Origin: Neptuniibacter pectenicola | GTDB taxonomy: Bacteria; Pseudomonadota; Gammaproteobacteria; Pseudomonadales; Balneatricaceae | Reading direction: 5' to 3' | DNA: 64,000 bases | Assembly (NCBI RefSeq): GCF_001597735.1 | Contig: NZ_LUTS01000012.1 | Coordinates: forward strand, 24,530 to 88,529 | In this document: positions 10,176 to 20,532 of the stretch, one piece after another | How positions within the stretch are numbered: position 1 is the stretch's first letter | Layout: the number at the start of each line of letters is the position of its first letter | The notes under the pieces: generated by a model | Told to the model about the DNA's origin: nothing | Database searches by the model: none | The model's input: the letters and a program-made list of their open reading frames with translations, nothing else | Made by a program: the position numbers and the translations under genes

Positions 10176-11087
10176 CTATAAACCAAGGTCAGGTTGGATT
10201 TTTAAACGCCCGATGCTGACATCTAACAAGGGACTTTTTTCACTGGTTAAAATCAACTCGTTGCTATCCCCTAACGGATTCCAAGCAATCGCTTCCCATT
10301 GCGCATAAGGGTACAACTTGATTCGTCTCGCTCTATCCCAGAGCAGCTGCTGTTCAACCGGTATCAGCCAGATAAATGACTGCCCAAAGATTAAGTTTTT
10401 ATCATACCCCAGCAAAACTAAGCGCCGCGACAGTGGATCAAAGTCGGCGCCAGTGATCAGGCCATCAACCTCATAAACCTGTTCAGAGCTAACCGTTTGA
10501 TCTGCCGCAGACTTATCTAAGCGATACAGATTAGTTTTCTCGTTGTTCCAGTTTTTAGTAAACAGCCACAGTGCGTCATCAACAACGGTCAACGCCTCAC
10601 AATCAAAGCGGTGATTTTTACGGGGCCCTAACGCAGGAAAGTCGGCATAACGGATATTCATACGCAACGCCTCAACACTACCCTCATGGTCCACCGCTAA
10701 CAGCGAGGTCCATGCAACTTTATAGATCTGTACAACCGCGCGCCTTGCCCTATTATTGCCGCAGTCGGCTATATATAAGTATTTATCATCTTGGGCCAAG
10801 GATTCCCAGTCGACATTTTTTGCACCACGGATGGTTATTTGCTTTGCAATTGCATGCTGATCATTGATCCCATAAACAACCGCATCACCGCCACTATCGT
10901 TAACGGTCCAATTGAGGCCAGCATACAGGGCAAGACCTGATGTTTCCTGCACGACCGTAGGCCAGGATACGCGTGTAATATCGCCTTCAACTAACGGCGC
11001 CTGCGGCTCCCCATCAAACGGTGCACAACCGGCCATCATAATGGACAACGAAAGAAAAGCGCGCTTGGCGCCTTTTAATATGCTCAT
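10176..11087 (-). CDS. Putative lipoprotein with beta-propeller-like sequence
   Basis: The ATG at 11087 has an AGGGTG ribosome-binding site and gives a lipoprotein signal: a basic start, a hydrophobic stretch and the lipobox MMAGC near residue 22. Longer starts upstream are less likely. The remaining ~280 residues repeat short segments such as WESLAQDDKYLYIADCGNN and GLITGADFDPLSRRLVLLGYD, as in beta-propeller proteins of the esterase-like or SdiA-regulated type. I do not recognise a specific function. Attachment to a membrane facing the periplasm is inferred. It stands alone between cysS and a divergent GGDEF gene. Confidence 0.65.
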   Translation of the reverse strand: MSILKGAKRAFLSLSIMMAGCAPFDGEPQAPLVEGDITRVSWPTVVQETSGLALYAGLNWTVNDSGGDAVVYGINDQHAIAKQITIRGAKNVDWESLAQDDKYLYIADCGNNRARRAVVQIYKVAWTSLLAVDHEGSVEALRMNIRYADFPALGPRKNHRFDCEALTVVDDALWLFTKNWNNEKTNLYRLDKSAADQTVSSEQVYEVDGLITGADFDPLSRRLVLLGYDKNLIFGQSFIWLIPVEQQLLWDRARRIKLYPYAQWEAIAWNPLGDSNELILTSEKSPLLDVSIGRLKIQPDLGL

Positions 11088-11227
11088 ACAACACCCTGAG
11101 TAAACCAAACGGAGATCATTAAGTCGGATCATTTTGTTAAATTGAACGATTAAGCACTAGACCTTTGTATAAAAAACTGCAAGGATTCGCTACCGCTGAT
11201 TATAAAAAGAACAGGGTATCGCAAAGC

Positions 11228-12556
11228 ATGGAGAAGGAAACACAAAAAAACATGGATGCTGACAGCACATTTTACCCAAAAATTGGCGCCCCTGCGCCCT
11301 TAACCGATAGCCAATCGGTGCCTACTCAGCAGCTGACGCTATTGGAAGCCCTGCCCTACCCTGCGTGGATTAAAAATCGACGCGGAGAATACCTTTACGC
11401 AAATAACGCATACGCAGAACTGATTGGCGTTCCCGTTGCGACCATAAAGGGACGGACCGATCGACAACTGTTCCCAAAGTTTATCCAAGATCAATTAGCC
11501 GATTCTGATGCCCTCGTCTTTCACGAGAAAGAGACAGTCGAGTTAGATAATATCTACCTGCACTCCACCGCAACAAAAACATACTGGGTCAGTAAATCGC
11601 CGCTAAAAAACAAGTCGAACCAAGTCACCGGCATCATCGGCTTGATAAAACAGCGCAAGAACCTGAGTCCTAACGAAACATCACATAAAGACTTAGCTGC
11701 CCATGCCATAAAACACAGTAATGAAGCGGTTATCATTACTGATGCAGAATTTAAAATCACGTTAGTTAACCCTGCGTTTATACGCATTACTGGTTTTTCC
11801 GCCAGCGAGATCATTGGCTCACCCGCCTCAATCATTAATGCAAACTGGCTTGCCACTGAGTTCATGGAAAGCATTAAACACCAGCTGCATTACCATGGTT
11901 GCTGGGAAGGTGAAACGTGGAACCGTAAAAGGAATGGGCAACTGTACAACGAAAAAGTCAAAATCTCGGTTATTCGCTCAAACACTGGCGAGATCACCCA
12001 CTATATTGGCCAGTTCGTTGATAATACCGAGCAAAAACAAACCCAGGAAAAACTCGAGTTTTTAGCCTTTCATGATGCTTTAACCGGCCTCGCAAATCGC
12101 GCGCTCTTCCTGGACCGCGTCAGCCAAAGCATCCATCAATCTAATCGAAACAATACGCGCTGCGCGGTTATCTATCTCGATCTTAATGAATTTAAACCAT
12201 TAAACGACACTTACGGCCACCCTTTTGGCGATAAGGTCCTCATTCACGCAGCCCAGGTTATCAAAGAGGCCGTGCGCAAAGTAGATACGGTCTCACGTCA
12301 GGGCGGCGATGAGTTTTCAGTCTTACTCGAGGAGACCCCGTCGATTGAGGGAGCGGTCATTGTGGCGCAAAAGATCATCACCTCCATACGACAAGCCTTT
12401 GTGATTGATAATATTAATGTCAGCATTGGCGCCAGCGCCGGAATCGCCGTTTATCCAGAACACGGAAGTGATGCTGATAAGTTAATTAGCAATGCTGATA
12501 AAGCTATGTATGCAGCCAAATCCTTAGGCGGCAACGGTTATTACCTCTATAAATAA
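11228..12556 (+). CDS. Diguanylate cyclase with two PAS domains and a GGDEF domain
   Basis: Predicted to make cyclic-di-GMP. Two PAS domains are visible (about residues 30-140, with NRRGEYLYANNAYAELIG, and 150-280, with DAEFKITLVNPAFIRITGFSASEIIG). A GGDEF domain follows, with AFHDALTGLANRALF, the nucleotide-binding helix and an intact active-site loop RQGGDEFSVLL. No membrane segment is seen, so it probably acts in the cytoplasm. The RxxD inhibitory site is not obvious. The start is uncertain: the ATG at 11228 or the one at 11252 are both possible, and neither has a strong ribosome-binding site. Confidence 0.88.
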   Translation: MEKETQKNMDADSTFYPKIGAPAPLTDSQSVPTQQLTLLEALPYPAWIKNRRGEYLYANNAYAELIGVPVATIKGRTDRQLFPKFIQDQLADSDALVFHEKETVELDNIYLHSTATKTYWVSKSPLKNKSNQVTGIIGLIKQRKNLSPNETSHKDLAAHAIKHSNEAVIITDAEFKITLVNPAFIRITGFSASEIIGSPASIINANWLATEFMESIKHQLHYHGCWEGETWNRKRNGQLYNEKVKISVIRSNTGEITHYIGQFVDNTEQKQTQEKLEFLAFHDALTGLANRALFLDRVSQSIHQSNRNNTRCAVIYLDLNEFKPLNDTYGHPFGDKVLIHAAQVIKEAVRKVDTVSRQGGDEFSVLLEETPSIEGAVIVAQKIITSIRQAFVIDNINVSIGASAGIAVYPEHGSDADKLISNADKAMYAAKSLGGNGYYLYK

Positions 12557-12823
12557 CCTATTTGTACACGCGCCCCTTAATTCGCAACACGGATTAACCA
12601 CCACCGCCCTGCCAACTTCACCTGCCCAATAAACACTAACCCATTGAAATAGATGGATTTTACCACCCACTTTTAAGACAAAAAAAAGACACGAGGCAAG
12701 GCCTCCTCAGACAAAGCTGAATTTTTTAAAGTGATCCGCGGTTTGAATTGAATATAAATCAGTCAGCCATTGATCAGATGGTCAATACTTAACCTAGAAA
12801 GCGTACAACTTCAGGAGGTAGTG

Positions 12824-13450
12824 ATGACTGTAAACAGCAGCTATAGCAAAAGCACCCAACCTCACTGCTTACACTCATATACAGGCAGTCTGGCAAATAC
12901 CACATTCACCCCTAGCATTATTAAAAGACTCTCAAACAACCATCCACTTTCCGCACAGTCGAGAAAAGCCTATGCCTATGCCCTCATCTACCGCTTAATC
13001 TTCAGTAACCTAAATAAAATATTCGAGGCTGAACTCGCCTACGCCCCATTAGATATTCACTACGAGATGGAGGACGATACAACAACCCCTGACATGCTTT
13101 CTGCTACCATCCTTGCCGCTGCCACCAACCTCTTCACCCCCTTCCTTGAGCATCACCCAGAGCTAGACGAATCTCCCGCTCTCGATTGTTTTTTAAATTT
13201 GGTTAAAGAAGGGATCAGCAACGGCCTCGCCGAAACCAAAGAGAAACTCGACAGTAAGCAACTATTAGAAGAGCGTATTGCTTGGAAGATAGATTTAATC
13301 GATGAACAACTACACCAAGGACTGGACGAATACTGCCAGAGCTTTGGCTACAGCCTTTACGATGAAGCAGAAGCTGAAAGCGACTATGAATTAATGTTGG
13401 AAGCTGATCATTTGCTAGATGAAGCGCTATTAGACCGACTACGAAGCTAA
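12824..13450 (+). CDS. Hypothetical acidic protein, 208 residues
   Basis: The start at 12824 is fixed by a perfect AGGAGGT ribosome-binding sequence 4 bp upstream. No family recognised. The sequence is soluble, rich in Leu, Asp and Glu, and ends with a strongly acidic helix-like tail (DEAEAESDYELMLEADHLLDEALL). It contains FEAELAYAPLDIHYE, and the next gene, which is convergent, encodes a 61-residue protein with FEQAMNYAPLDIQPK. The shared YAPLDI word may point to a common origin or partner. Confidence 0.7.
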   Translation: MTVNSSYSKSTQPHCLHSYTGSLANTTFTPSIIKRLSNNHPLSAQSRKAYAYALIYRLIFSNLNKIFEAELAYAPLDIHYEMEDDTTTPDMLSATILAAATNLFTPFLEHHPELDESPALDCFLNLVKEGISNGLAETKEKLDSKQLLEERIAWKIDLIDEQLHQGLDEYCQSFGYSLYDEAEAESDYELMLEADHLLDEALLDRLRS

Positions 13451-13459
13451 GCAATAAAA

Positions 13460-13494
13460 TCACAGTGCCGCGCAAGGTGCAGCACTGTGACTTT
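13460..13494. terminator. Hairpin between convergent genes, probable terminator
   Basis: TCACAGTGC and GCACTGTGA form a perfect 9-bp stem followed by CTTTTG. It sits between the stops of the 208-residue and the 61-residue genes and can serve both directions. Confidence 0.6.
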
Positions 13495-13499
13495 TGATA

Positions 13500-13685
13500 C
13501 TAATGGAGCTCATCATACTTTTTACGAATAGCCACTAACTTAGGCTGAATATCAAGCGGCGCATAGTTCATCGCTTGCTCAAATAGGTCTTTGTTTTGCT
13601 CGGAAAGCCTCTCATCTTCACTCATGGCCGATAGTTTCTCCATCGCTTCTATGAATTTAGGATGTACTTTATCGGTAGCTGCCAT
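13500..13685 (-). CDS. Small hypothetical protein, 61 residues
   Basis: A clear AGGAGG ribosome-binding site stands about 7 bp before the ATG, which makes this a credible gene. The product is short, charged and probably helical, with no membrane segment or metal-binding motif. It shares the word YAPLDI with the neighbouring 208-residue protein. It lies between that gene and ygiQ and reads in the same direction as ygiQ. Function unknown. Confidence 0.6.
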   Translation of the reverse strand: MAATDKVHPKFIEAMEKLSAMSEDERLSEQNKDLFEQAMNYAPLDIQPKLVAIRKKYDELH

Positions 13686-13800
13686 GTGGCGCCCTCCTCT
13701 GGTAGACCTGCTCTATATTAAATACGCTATTAACGAAAATAACGACGGCAGTTACATTTTAACAACCGCCATCAATTTGAACAGATCTTTTTTAACTTAT

Positions 13801-16023
13801 CTATTTCGGCTTTAAAGAGCGCTGCTGCTTACGCTTAGGCTTAGTAAACTTCGAGCTTTTAAGGTTTTTACCCTTTGCTGCCGAGTCAGCAGAACGCTTA
13901 CTGGCCGAAGAGGCGATTCTTTTAGCCTGCTTAGTTCCCGCTTTAGCCTTCGCTGTTTTAGCACCTGATAGGTGCCTCGTAGCGGTCTCCTCCGCAGGCA
14001 CTAAACTATTTTTACCCTCACCAATCAGATGAGCAAACCCCATTTCAGGCAGCTTCTGGCGTAACAAAGGCCAGTTAACTGGATCATGGTATCGCAGTAA
14101 CGCTTTTTGTATTTTTCGTTGATCGTCATTCTTGGGCGTATAAAGCTTTTCACTTTTATACGTCACTTTCTTAAGCGGATTTTTATCCGAATAATACATC
14201 GCCGTCGCTAATGACATCGGAGAGGGGTAAAACGTTTGCACCTGATCAACTTTAAACTCATTACGCTTAAGCCACTGCGCCAAATTAACCATATCCTCAT
14301 CCTCACAACCGGGATGGGCGGCTATAAAATAGGGGATCAGGTATTGCTTTTTACCCGCTTCACGGGAAAAACGCTCAAACATCTTTTTAAAGGCGTCATA
14401 GGTCCCCATGCCAGGTTTCATCATCATGGAGAGCGTACCTTCCTCACTATGCTCAGGCGCAATCTTAAGATAGCCCCCCACATGGTAAGTCACCAACTCA
14501 CGTACATACTCAGGGTCTTCTACCGCTAAGTCATAACGCAAGCCCGATGAGATTGATACAGTATGCACCCCTTCAACCTTACGTGCTTTTCGGTACAGCT
14601 GTGTTGTCGGACTGTGGTCCGTATCTAAATTTTTGCAGATAACTGGGTAAACACAGGAGAGCTTACGACACGACGACTGAATCTCAGGATCATTGCAGTT
14701 GAGGTGGTACATATTAGAGGTTGGCCCGCCTAAATCCGAAATAGCCCCTGTAAAACCGGGCACTTTATCTCGTATCTCCTCAATCTCATTGATCACCGAC
14801 TCATGGGACCGGCTCTGAATAATACGCCCTTCATGCTCGGTAATTGAACAGAACGTACAGCCACCAAAACAGCCTCGCATAATATTAATGGAGAACTTAA
14901 TCATATCGTAGGCCGGAATTTTCTCCTGACCATAACGGGGATGAGGGATACGCTGATACGGCAGCCCAAACACTTGATCCATTTCAGCAGTCGTCAACGG
15001 AATCGGTGGTGGATTAACCCACAACTCACGATTACCATGTTTCTGTACTAAGATACGCGCGTTATGAGGGTTTGATTCTTGGTGAAGAACACGCGAAGCA
15101 TGGGCATAAAGCGCAGGATCCTTCGAGACTTTTTCAAACGAAGGCAAGCGTATATAGGCCTCATCCGGCAAGCGCGCTTTACCCTTTAACGGCGCAGGGA
15201 TGATACGTAAAGGCTGAACCTCAGCCTCACCACTGTCTTTTTTATCACAGGTAGCCACATCCTTATATTCATAAGGGTTCGGCAGGTCTTCTATGTAACC
15301 AGGCCAATCTATACGGGTGGAATCCACTTCAATGTAATCGGCAGGAATAGAGGAAGAGAGAATGGTTGTGCCACGCAAATCTCGAATACTTTCGATCGAT
15401 TCGCCATTCGCCAAGCGATGCGTTAATTCAACAATCGCCCTTTCAGCATTACCGTAAAGCAATATATCTGCCGTCGCATCCATCAACACAGAACGACGCA
15501 CTTTGTCACTCCAATAATCATACTGAGCAATTCGTCGAAGACTGGCCTCAATGCCACCCAATACAACCGGGGTATCTCTGTAGGCTTCTTTACAGCGCTG
15601 ACTATAAACGATCACTGCGCGATCGGGGCGCTTACCCCCCATCCCGCCAGCAGTATAAGCATCATCATGACGCATACGCTTATCCGCTGTATAACGGTTA
15701 ATAAGCGAGTCCATGTTGCCGGCGGTAATACCAAAATAGAGATTGGGCTGCCCGAGTGCTTTAAAATCATCCGCACTCGTCCAGTTAGGCTGCGTAATAA
15801 TACCCACCCTAAAGCCTTGAGCTTCTAAGAGACGCCCCATGACCGCCATACCAAAACTTGGGTGATCGACGTAAGCATCCCCTGAGATAATAATGACATC
15901 ACAGCTGTCCCAGCCAAGCTGCTCCATTTCCTCCCGTGTTGTGGGAAGGAAAGGTGCGGGGGCATAGCATTCGGCCCAGTATTTTGGATACGAAAAGAGA
16001 TCTGGGGCTTTGATTTGACTCAT
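13801..16023 (-). CDS. ygiQ: YgiQ-family radical SAM protein
   Basis: Large radical S-adenosylmethionine protein of the YgiQ family, whose reaction is not established. The 740-residue product starts with the family N-terminus ([20 protein letters not shown]) and the B12-binding-like domain [17 protein letters not shown]. The iron-sulfur motif CxxxCxxC is seen in [19 protein letters not shown] near residue 380. The last ~70 residues form a Lys/Ala/Ser-rich basic tail with low complexity, longer than needed for the fold and possibly nucleic-acid binding (inference). It has its own upstream region and no operon partner. Confidence 0.92.
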   Translation of the reverse strand: MSQIKAPDLFSYPKYWAECYAPAPFLPTTREEMEQLGWDSCDVIIISGDAYVDHPSFGMAVMGRLLEAQGFRVGIITQPNWTSADDFKALGQPNLYFGITAGNMDSLINRYTADKRMRHDDAYTAGGMGGKRPDRAVIVYSQRCKEAYRDTPVVLGGIEASLRRIAQYDYWSDKVRRSVLMDATADILLYGNAERAIVELTHRLANGESIESIRDLRGTTILSSSIPADYIEVDSTRIDWPGYIEDLPNPYEYKDVATCDKKDSGEAEVQPLRIIPAPLKGKARLPDEAYIRLPSFEKVSKDPALYAHASRVLHQESNPHNARILVQKHGNRELWVNPPPIPLTTAEMDQVFGLPYQRIPHPRYGQEKIPAYDMIKFSINIMRGCFGGCTFCSITEHEGRIIQSRSHESVINEIEEIRDKVPGFTGAISDLGGPTSNMYHLNCNDPEIQSSCRKLSCVYPVICKNLDTDHSPTTQLYRKARKVEGVHTVSISSGLRYDLAVEDPEYVRELVTYHVGGYLKIAPEHSEEGTLSMMMKPGMGTYDAFKKMFERFSREAGKKQYLIPYFIAAHPGCEDEDMVNLAQWLKRNEFKVDQVQTFYPSPMSLATAMYYSDKNPLKKVTYKSEKLYTPKNDDQRKIQKALLRYHDPVNWPLLRQKLPEMGFAHLIGEGKNSLVPAEETATRHLSGAKTAKAKAGTKQAKRIASSASKRSADSAAKGKNLKSSKFTKPKRKQQRSLKPK

Positions 16024-16117
16024 ATAGGAGGTACAGACCAGAATAAGTGACTAAGAAACTCCATTTTCTCAGAAACAGGGGGCAACTCCCAGTGAAAACC
16101 GCTCACATATGCAAACT

Positions 16118-16855
16118 TTACTTGAGATCCATGGAAAGCCGAGCATCTTGGTAGGTTAATGGGGAGAATTTAAGCGGTTTTTCGCGTTCAGCAACATAAA
16201 TAGACAGATCCCCTTCCTCATCAATAGAGAAACGCTCTGCTGAAGTCAGTAACACAAGGTAACGATTTTCGTGATACATAACAGGACTCGAGCAACGTCG
16301 TCTTGTTAGTATCGGCTTATCAATCTCAATAAAAACAGAAGCTGAGCTGTAGACGCTGCGGTACAAATTACAACCGGCATTACCTGATAATAAATTTTCA
16401 TTATTAAACGCTAACGTTGTCTCAACGGTAGGCGGAATACCGCGACCAGAAAGGTCTTCCGCTTTCCAATAGGTATTCCTTAAAGAGACACCCTTCACCG
16501 CCTGCAACACCAGCTGCCGATTAGCTGCCGAAAACTGCTTATTCTCACCAACTAACACCTTATCAGCATCAACACTCACGCTAATACTCACGCTCGTCAC
16601 CGGCTCTCCCTCGATAACCGGAATCTCATAGTGATAAGGGAAGTAGTTAATCGCATCAATCCCATCATGCTGGACAGAGCCATCACTACGAATTAACGAT
16701 ACATCAATTTTAGTTGAGTCGGGCAAATGAGATAACATAGGAGATTCAATCACAACCACGCGATCATCCACACCTAGCATAGAGGGACGAGACTCGCATC
16801 CAGACAGGATGAAAGAGGAAACAACAGACACTAAGACGAGCGATTTAAAACGCAT
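16118..16855 (-). CDS. META-domain lipoprotein
   Basis: A signal peptide with lipobox ILSGC near residue 19 predicts a lipoprotein. The C-terminal ~110 residues (NTYWKAEDLSGRGIPP...TLAFNNENLLSGNAGCNLYRSVY) match the META/HslJ pattern. The middle part (IDVSLIRSDGSV...YHYEIPV) resembles the YscW/YbaY-type beta sandwich that often goes with META domains. Such proteins are linked to envelope stress or antibiotic tolerance in other bacteria; no specific role can be read here. Stands alone between fabV and ygiQ. Confidence 0.75.
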   Translation of the reverse strand: MRFKSLVLVSVVSSFILSGCESRPSMLGVDDRVVVIESPMLSHLPDSTKIDVSLIRSDGSVQHDGIDAINYFPYHYEIPVIEGEPVTSVSISVSVDADKVLVGENKQFSAANRQLVLQAVKGVSLRNTYWKAEDLSGRGIPPTVETTLAFNNENLLSGNAGCNLYRSVYSSASVFIEIDKPILTRRRCSSPVMYHENRYLVLLTSAERFSIDEEGDLSIYVAEREKPLKFSPLTYQDARLSMDLK

Positions 16856-16971
16856 TCTTCAATTCCGTTTGAAGCAAAAAAAAAGGATAAAAGTAGAATT
16901 AAGCTAATGCTAAATAAAACCAGTAGCCAAATAGTAGCATATGACTACTATCTGGCAACTAATCAATTGAG

Positions 16972-18165
16972 TTAGATATCGCTTACGTCAAACTCAACCA
17001 ATGGTGATACATCAGCCTCATAATCGATACCGTCGACACCAAAGCCAAACAACTTTAAGAATTCATCTTTATATAACTGATAATCAGTCAACTCAAACAA
17101 ATTCTCTGTCGTCACTTGCGGCCATATTTCACGACATGCATTCTGAACCTCATCTTTAAGCTCCCAATCATCCATGCGGAATCGGTTGCTTTCATCCATC
17201 ACAACGGATTCACCATAAAGGCCGGTAGCAAATAGGCGCTGAACTTGCTCCATACAACCTTCATGCAACCCTTGCTCGCGCATCACCTTAAAGCACATTG
17301 CCAAATATAACGGCATAACAGGAATCGCTGAACTGGCTTGGGTAACAACCGACTTAAGTACGCCAATGTTACCCTGCCCGCCTTTCGCTTTAAGCTTAGT
17401 GTCAATCGCCGCCGCAGCACGGTCAAGATCTTGCTTCGCTTTACCTAACGCACCATCCCAATAGATAGGCCATGTAATATCAGACCCTATATAGGAGTAC
17501 GCAACAGATTTACAGCCTTCAGCCAATACACCGGCATCATCAAGTGCATTAATCCATAGCTCCCAATCTTCACCCCCCATAACCGTTACAGTGGCGTCGA
17601 TCTCTTCCTGTGTCGCAGGCTCAACTTCCGTGCTAATAATGACATCTTTATTCGTATCAATGGCCGTCGACTGGTAAGGCTTACCTATAGGCTTAAGGCA
17701 AGAGCGAACAACATCACCCGTATCTGGCATTTTTCGTACAGGGGATGCAAGCGAATAAACAACTAAGTCAACTTGCTTCATCTCCTCTTTAATCAATTCG
17801 ATTGTTTTTGCTTTAGCCTCATGGGAAAAAGCATCGCCGTTCAAGCTTTTTGAGTACAAACCTGCGGCTTTAGCTTCGGCATCAAAAGCGGCGGAGTTGT
17901 ACCAACCGGCAGTGCCGGTCTTACGCTCAGTGCCTGGCTTTTCAAAAAACACACCGATAGTCGCCGCACCTGAACCAAATGCTGCTGCAATGCGAGATGA
18001 CAGGCCGTAACCACTCGATGCACCAATAACAAGAACACGTTTAGGTCCGTTATTAATTTCACCTTTGCTTTTTGTATAAGCAATCTGCTCACGAACGTTG
18101 GCTGCACAGCCTTCTGGGTGTGTAGTAGTACAAATAAAACCGCGAATTTTTGGTTTGATAATCAT
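16972..18165 (-). CDS. fabV: Trans-2-enoyl-CoA/ACP reductase FabV
   Basis: NADH-dependent reductase of the last step in fatty-acid elongation, triclosan-tolerant in known members. The ATG at 18165 gives the typical start [20 protein letters not shown] and a 397-residue protein; the longer frame reaching 18228 adds an unconserved 21 residues. The nucleotide loop [11 protein letters not shown] and the FabV active-site pair Tyr-x8-Lys ([10 protein letters not shown], preceded by DITWPI) are present. The MaoC-like hydratase gene is divergent on the other side, so both neighbours act on enoyl-acyl chains. Confidence 0.95.
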   Translation of the reverse strand: MIIKPKIRGFICTTTHPEGCAANVREQIAYTKSKGEINNGPKRVLVIGASSGYGLSSRIAAAFGSGAATIGVFFEKPGTERKTGTAGWYNSAAFDAEAKAAGLYSKSLNGDAFSHEAKAKTIELIKEEMKQVDLVVYSLASPVRKMPDTGDVVRSCLKPIGKPYQSTAIDTNKDVIISTEVEPATQEEIDATVTVMGGEDWELWINALDDAGVLAEGCKSVAYSYIGSDITWPIYWDGALGKAKQDLDRAAAAIDTKLKAKGGQGNIGVLKSVVTQASSAIPVMPLYLAMCFKVMREQGLHEGCMEQVQRLFATGLYGESVVMDESNRFRMDDWELKDEVQNACREIWPQVTTENLFELTDYQLYKDEFLKLFGFGVDGIDYEADVSPLVEFDVSDI

Positions 18166-18436
18166 GCGTAAACGGGTCTCAAATCCATTAAATAAAGTTG
18201 ACTGATAAGATACATGAATTGACGTCAAATTTACAGCACCCTCTCCCTCTCACGACAGGGAGAGAAACCACAACAGCTGTCATATTTATCATCTAAAATC
18301 CAAGACACCACAGAACGGAAGACCGAAGCGGTTTAATTCTATCGAATTGTTACGGCAACGCTTTTCCATTAGCTATTCATCCGTAATATTCGTTATTATC
18401 ACACTATTTATCGATGCTTATTTAAGGAATTGCCCG

Positions 18437-18868
18437 ATGTCCAATTTACATGGCTACTACTTAGAAGACCTAGAAGTAGGAATGAACGACTCATTTGCCA
18501 AAACGATTACCGATGCCGATGTTTGCTTGTTTGCCGGCATCTCTGGCGATACAAACCCGGTACACATCAACGATGAATACGCCAAAACTACCATGTTTGG
18601 AAAACGTATTGTGCACGGCATGTTTAGTGCGGCACTGATATCAACCGTTGCTGGCACAAAACTGCCTGGACCTGGCGCGATTTATATCGACCAACAGATC
18701 AAGTTTAAGGCCCCCGTTTTTATCGGTGACACCGCCAAGGCCATACTAACGGTTGAAGAGATTGATACTCGCCGCAAACGTGTTAAATGCAAAACAGAGG
18801 TCCATGTGGGCGATACCGTCGTCGCAACAGGTAGCGCAACCTTCATGGTTGATAAACGCGAAGCCTAG
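18437..18868 (+). CDS. MaoC-like (R)-specific enoyl-CoA hydratase
   Basis: 143-residue hot-dog-fold hydratase of the PhaJ/MaoC type, which hydrates trans-2-enoyl-CoA to (R)-3-hydroxyacyl-CoA. The hydratase-2 motif is clear: FAGISGDTNPVHINDEYAKTT, with the catalytic Asp and His, followed by FGKRIVHGM. The ATG at 18437 has AAGGA upstream and starts directly with the fold; the 30-residue extension in the open frame is not credible. Divergent from fabV across about 270 bp, so control from a shared region is possible. Confidence 0.9.
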   Translation: MSNLHGYYLEDLEVGMNDSFAKTITDADVCLFAGISGDTNPVHINDEYAKTTMFGKRIVHGMFSAALISTVAGTKLPGPGAIYIDQQIKFKAPVFIGDTAKAILTVEEIDTRRKRVKCKTEVHVGDTVVATGSATFMVDKREA

Positions 18869-18886
18869 CCGATAGGTAGGCCATAA

Positions 18887-18909
18887 AGCACCCTTTAGCG
18901 AGGGTGCTT
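18887..18909 (+). terminator. Hairpin after the MaoC-like gene
   Basis: AAGCACCCT/AGGGTGCTT is a perfect 9-bp stem with a 5-nt loop, 19 bp past the stop codon. The T tract is poor (TTCACTTTGG), so it is a probable rather than a certain terminator. Confidence 0.55.
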
Positions 18910-19099
18910 CACTTTGGTTATTGCGACCGTAGCCCCGCCACAGTGTCCTTTACGCCCTTTAAAACAGCCCCCAGCAAAATACAATACCCGCCCCTTTGAG
19001 AGCTGACCTGCATCAAATCAATCTTCTAATTCATACTTAAGTTCATTGATAAGTTTTTTTCGTGCCGTAGAATGTGCGCAAAAAATAACAACAAGATAT

Positions 19100-19585
19100 A
19101 TGGATATGAAACGAATTCTTATTAGTGCGTGCATGCTTGGTCAAAAGGTTCGCTTTGATGGCGGACACCATTTGATTAACCACCCTATCTTAAAACGCTG
19201 GCATAAAGAGGGGCGTTTAGTCCCGATCTGCCCAGAAATATCAGGCGGACTGGCCACCCCGCGCCCACCGGCGGAAACCCAATGCAAGTTCCCGATTCTA
19301 ATCACTACCAAAGAGGGATTAGATGTAACGCCACAATTTTTAAGGGGGGCTGAAAAAACTCTCGAAGTCGCTCAAAGAGAAGGGGTCGTCTGTGCATTAA
19401 TGAAAGCAAAAAGCCCCTCTTGTGGTAATAACCAAATCTATGATGGTAACTTCACAAACACCTTAACCGATGGTGCGGGTGTTGCTGCAGCCGAGCTATT
19501 AAGAAACGGAATTCCTGTTTTTAACGAAAAACAATTACCCGAACTCTTTGCTTTTATCGAAGATTCAGAAAGAATAACCGCCTAA
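19100..19585 (+). CDS. DUF523/TudS-like iron-sulfur protein
   Basis: The DUF523 family includes TudS, a [4Fe-4S] enzyme that removes sulfur from thiouracil. Three family cysteines are visible, counted from the ATG at 19100: Cys11 in ISACMLGQKVRFDGG, Cys44 in VPICPE and Cys108 in KSPSCGNNQIYDG. The neighbouring Glu46 and Ser105, conserved in the family, are also present. The 161-residue length fits. ATGs at 19100 and 19106 are both possible; neither has a strong ribosome-binding site. It ends 25 bp before the MscS gene and may share its transcript. The real substrate here is unknown. Confidence 0.85.
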   Translation: MDMKRILISACMLGQKVRFDGGHHLINHPILKRWHKEGRLVPICPEISGGLATPRPPAETQCKFPILITTKEGLDVTPQFLRGAEKTLEVAQREGVVCALMKAKSPSCGNNQIYDGNFTNTLTDGAGVAAAELLRNGIPVFNEKQLPELFAFIEDSERITA

Positions 19586-19610
19586 TAATACTTATCCGCA
19601 GAGAGTGATA

Positions 19611-20450
19611 ATGGAGCAAGAACTTCAGAATGAGCTAGAAACAATTACAAAGCTCAGCAACATGGTTATCGAGTTTTTCGTCAACTACAGTTTTCAAGTG
19701 ATTGGCGCCATTATCATTTTCCTTCTAGGGCTTTTTGTCGCCCGCTGGATAGGGAAAATGGTCCTCCGCCTGTGTCAAAAAAAGAATGTTGATGTCACCT
19801 TAAGTCTATTCATATCGAGCTGCGTTAAGCTCTTTTTGATCGCAATGGTGCTTATCGTGTGCCTTGGTAAATTTGGCATTAGCGTTGCGCCATTTGTTGC
19901 CGCCATCGGTGCGATCTCATTAAGTTTAGGTCTCGCGTTACAAGGGGTCTTCTCCAATTATGGCGCTGGCTTCACCATTATAATCACGCGCCCTTTCGTA
20001 GTAGGAAATACCATTAGTATCAATGAGATATCCGGAATAGTTAAAGAAATACGTTTGGCCTACACTATCCTCGATACTGAAGATGGGGAGGTGATCACAA
20101 TCCCCAACAAACACATTGTTGGCGAGGTTATCGTCAACTCCTTTCAGTACAAGGTTGTCGAGTCATCGGTGGGCATCAGTTATCAATGTGTGCCGGAAAA
20201 AGCGATTGAGATAATCAATAATGCCCTTTCACAATTTGATGAGATCCCACGTACCCCTGCGCCTCAAGTTGGCGTTGAAGCCTTCGCCGATTCATCTATC
20301 AATATAGGCTACCGTTATTGGGTCCCTACTGAGCGTTATTTTCAAGTTCAGTACCAAGTTAATTTAGCGGTATTCAACGCATTACAAGACGGAAAAATAG
20401 TCATTCCGTTCCCGCAGCGGGAAGTCACTTTGACCCACGCAGCCCCATAA
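19611..20450 (+). CDS. Small-conductance mechanosensitive channel, MscS family
   Basis: Inner-membrane channel that opens under hypo-osmotic shock. The 279-residue length is that of the minimal MscS type. Three membrane segments are seen (about residues 25-50, 65-85 and 90-115). The pore helix is AAIGAISLSLGLALQGVFSNYGAG, followed by the beta domain with TRPFVVGNTISI and the conserved IPNKHIVGEVIVN. The ATG at 19611 follows GAGAG; an upstream GTG at 19605 is also in frame. It lies 25 bp behind the TudS-like gene. Confidence 0.93.
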   Translation: MEQELQNELETITKLSNMVIEFFVNYSFQVIGAIIIFLLGLFVARWIGKMVLRLCQKKNVDVTLSLFISSCVKLFLIAMVLIVCLGKFGISVAPFVAAIGAISLSLGLALQGVFSNYGAGFTIIITRPFVVGNTISINEISGIVKEIRLAYTILDTEDGEVITIPNKHIVGEVIVNSFQYKVVESSVGISYQCVPEKAIEIINNALSQFDEIPRTPAPQVGVEAFADSSINIGYRYWVPTERYFQVQYQVNLAVFNALQDGKIVIPFPQREVTLTHAAP

Positions 20451-20478
20451 CTTTCATTTTTACTTGGCAGTTCAATCA

Positions 20479-20506
20479 CTGGCACCTACAATGTGCCTCG
20501 TTTTTT
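20479..20506 (+). terminator. Weak terminator after the MscS gene
   Basis: GGCAC/GTGCC forms a 5-bp stem with a 7-nt loop, then TCG and six T. It lies just before the proS start. Confidence 0.4.
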
Positions 20507-20532
20507 AATGAATTCTTTGATTGAGTAATAAT

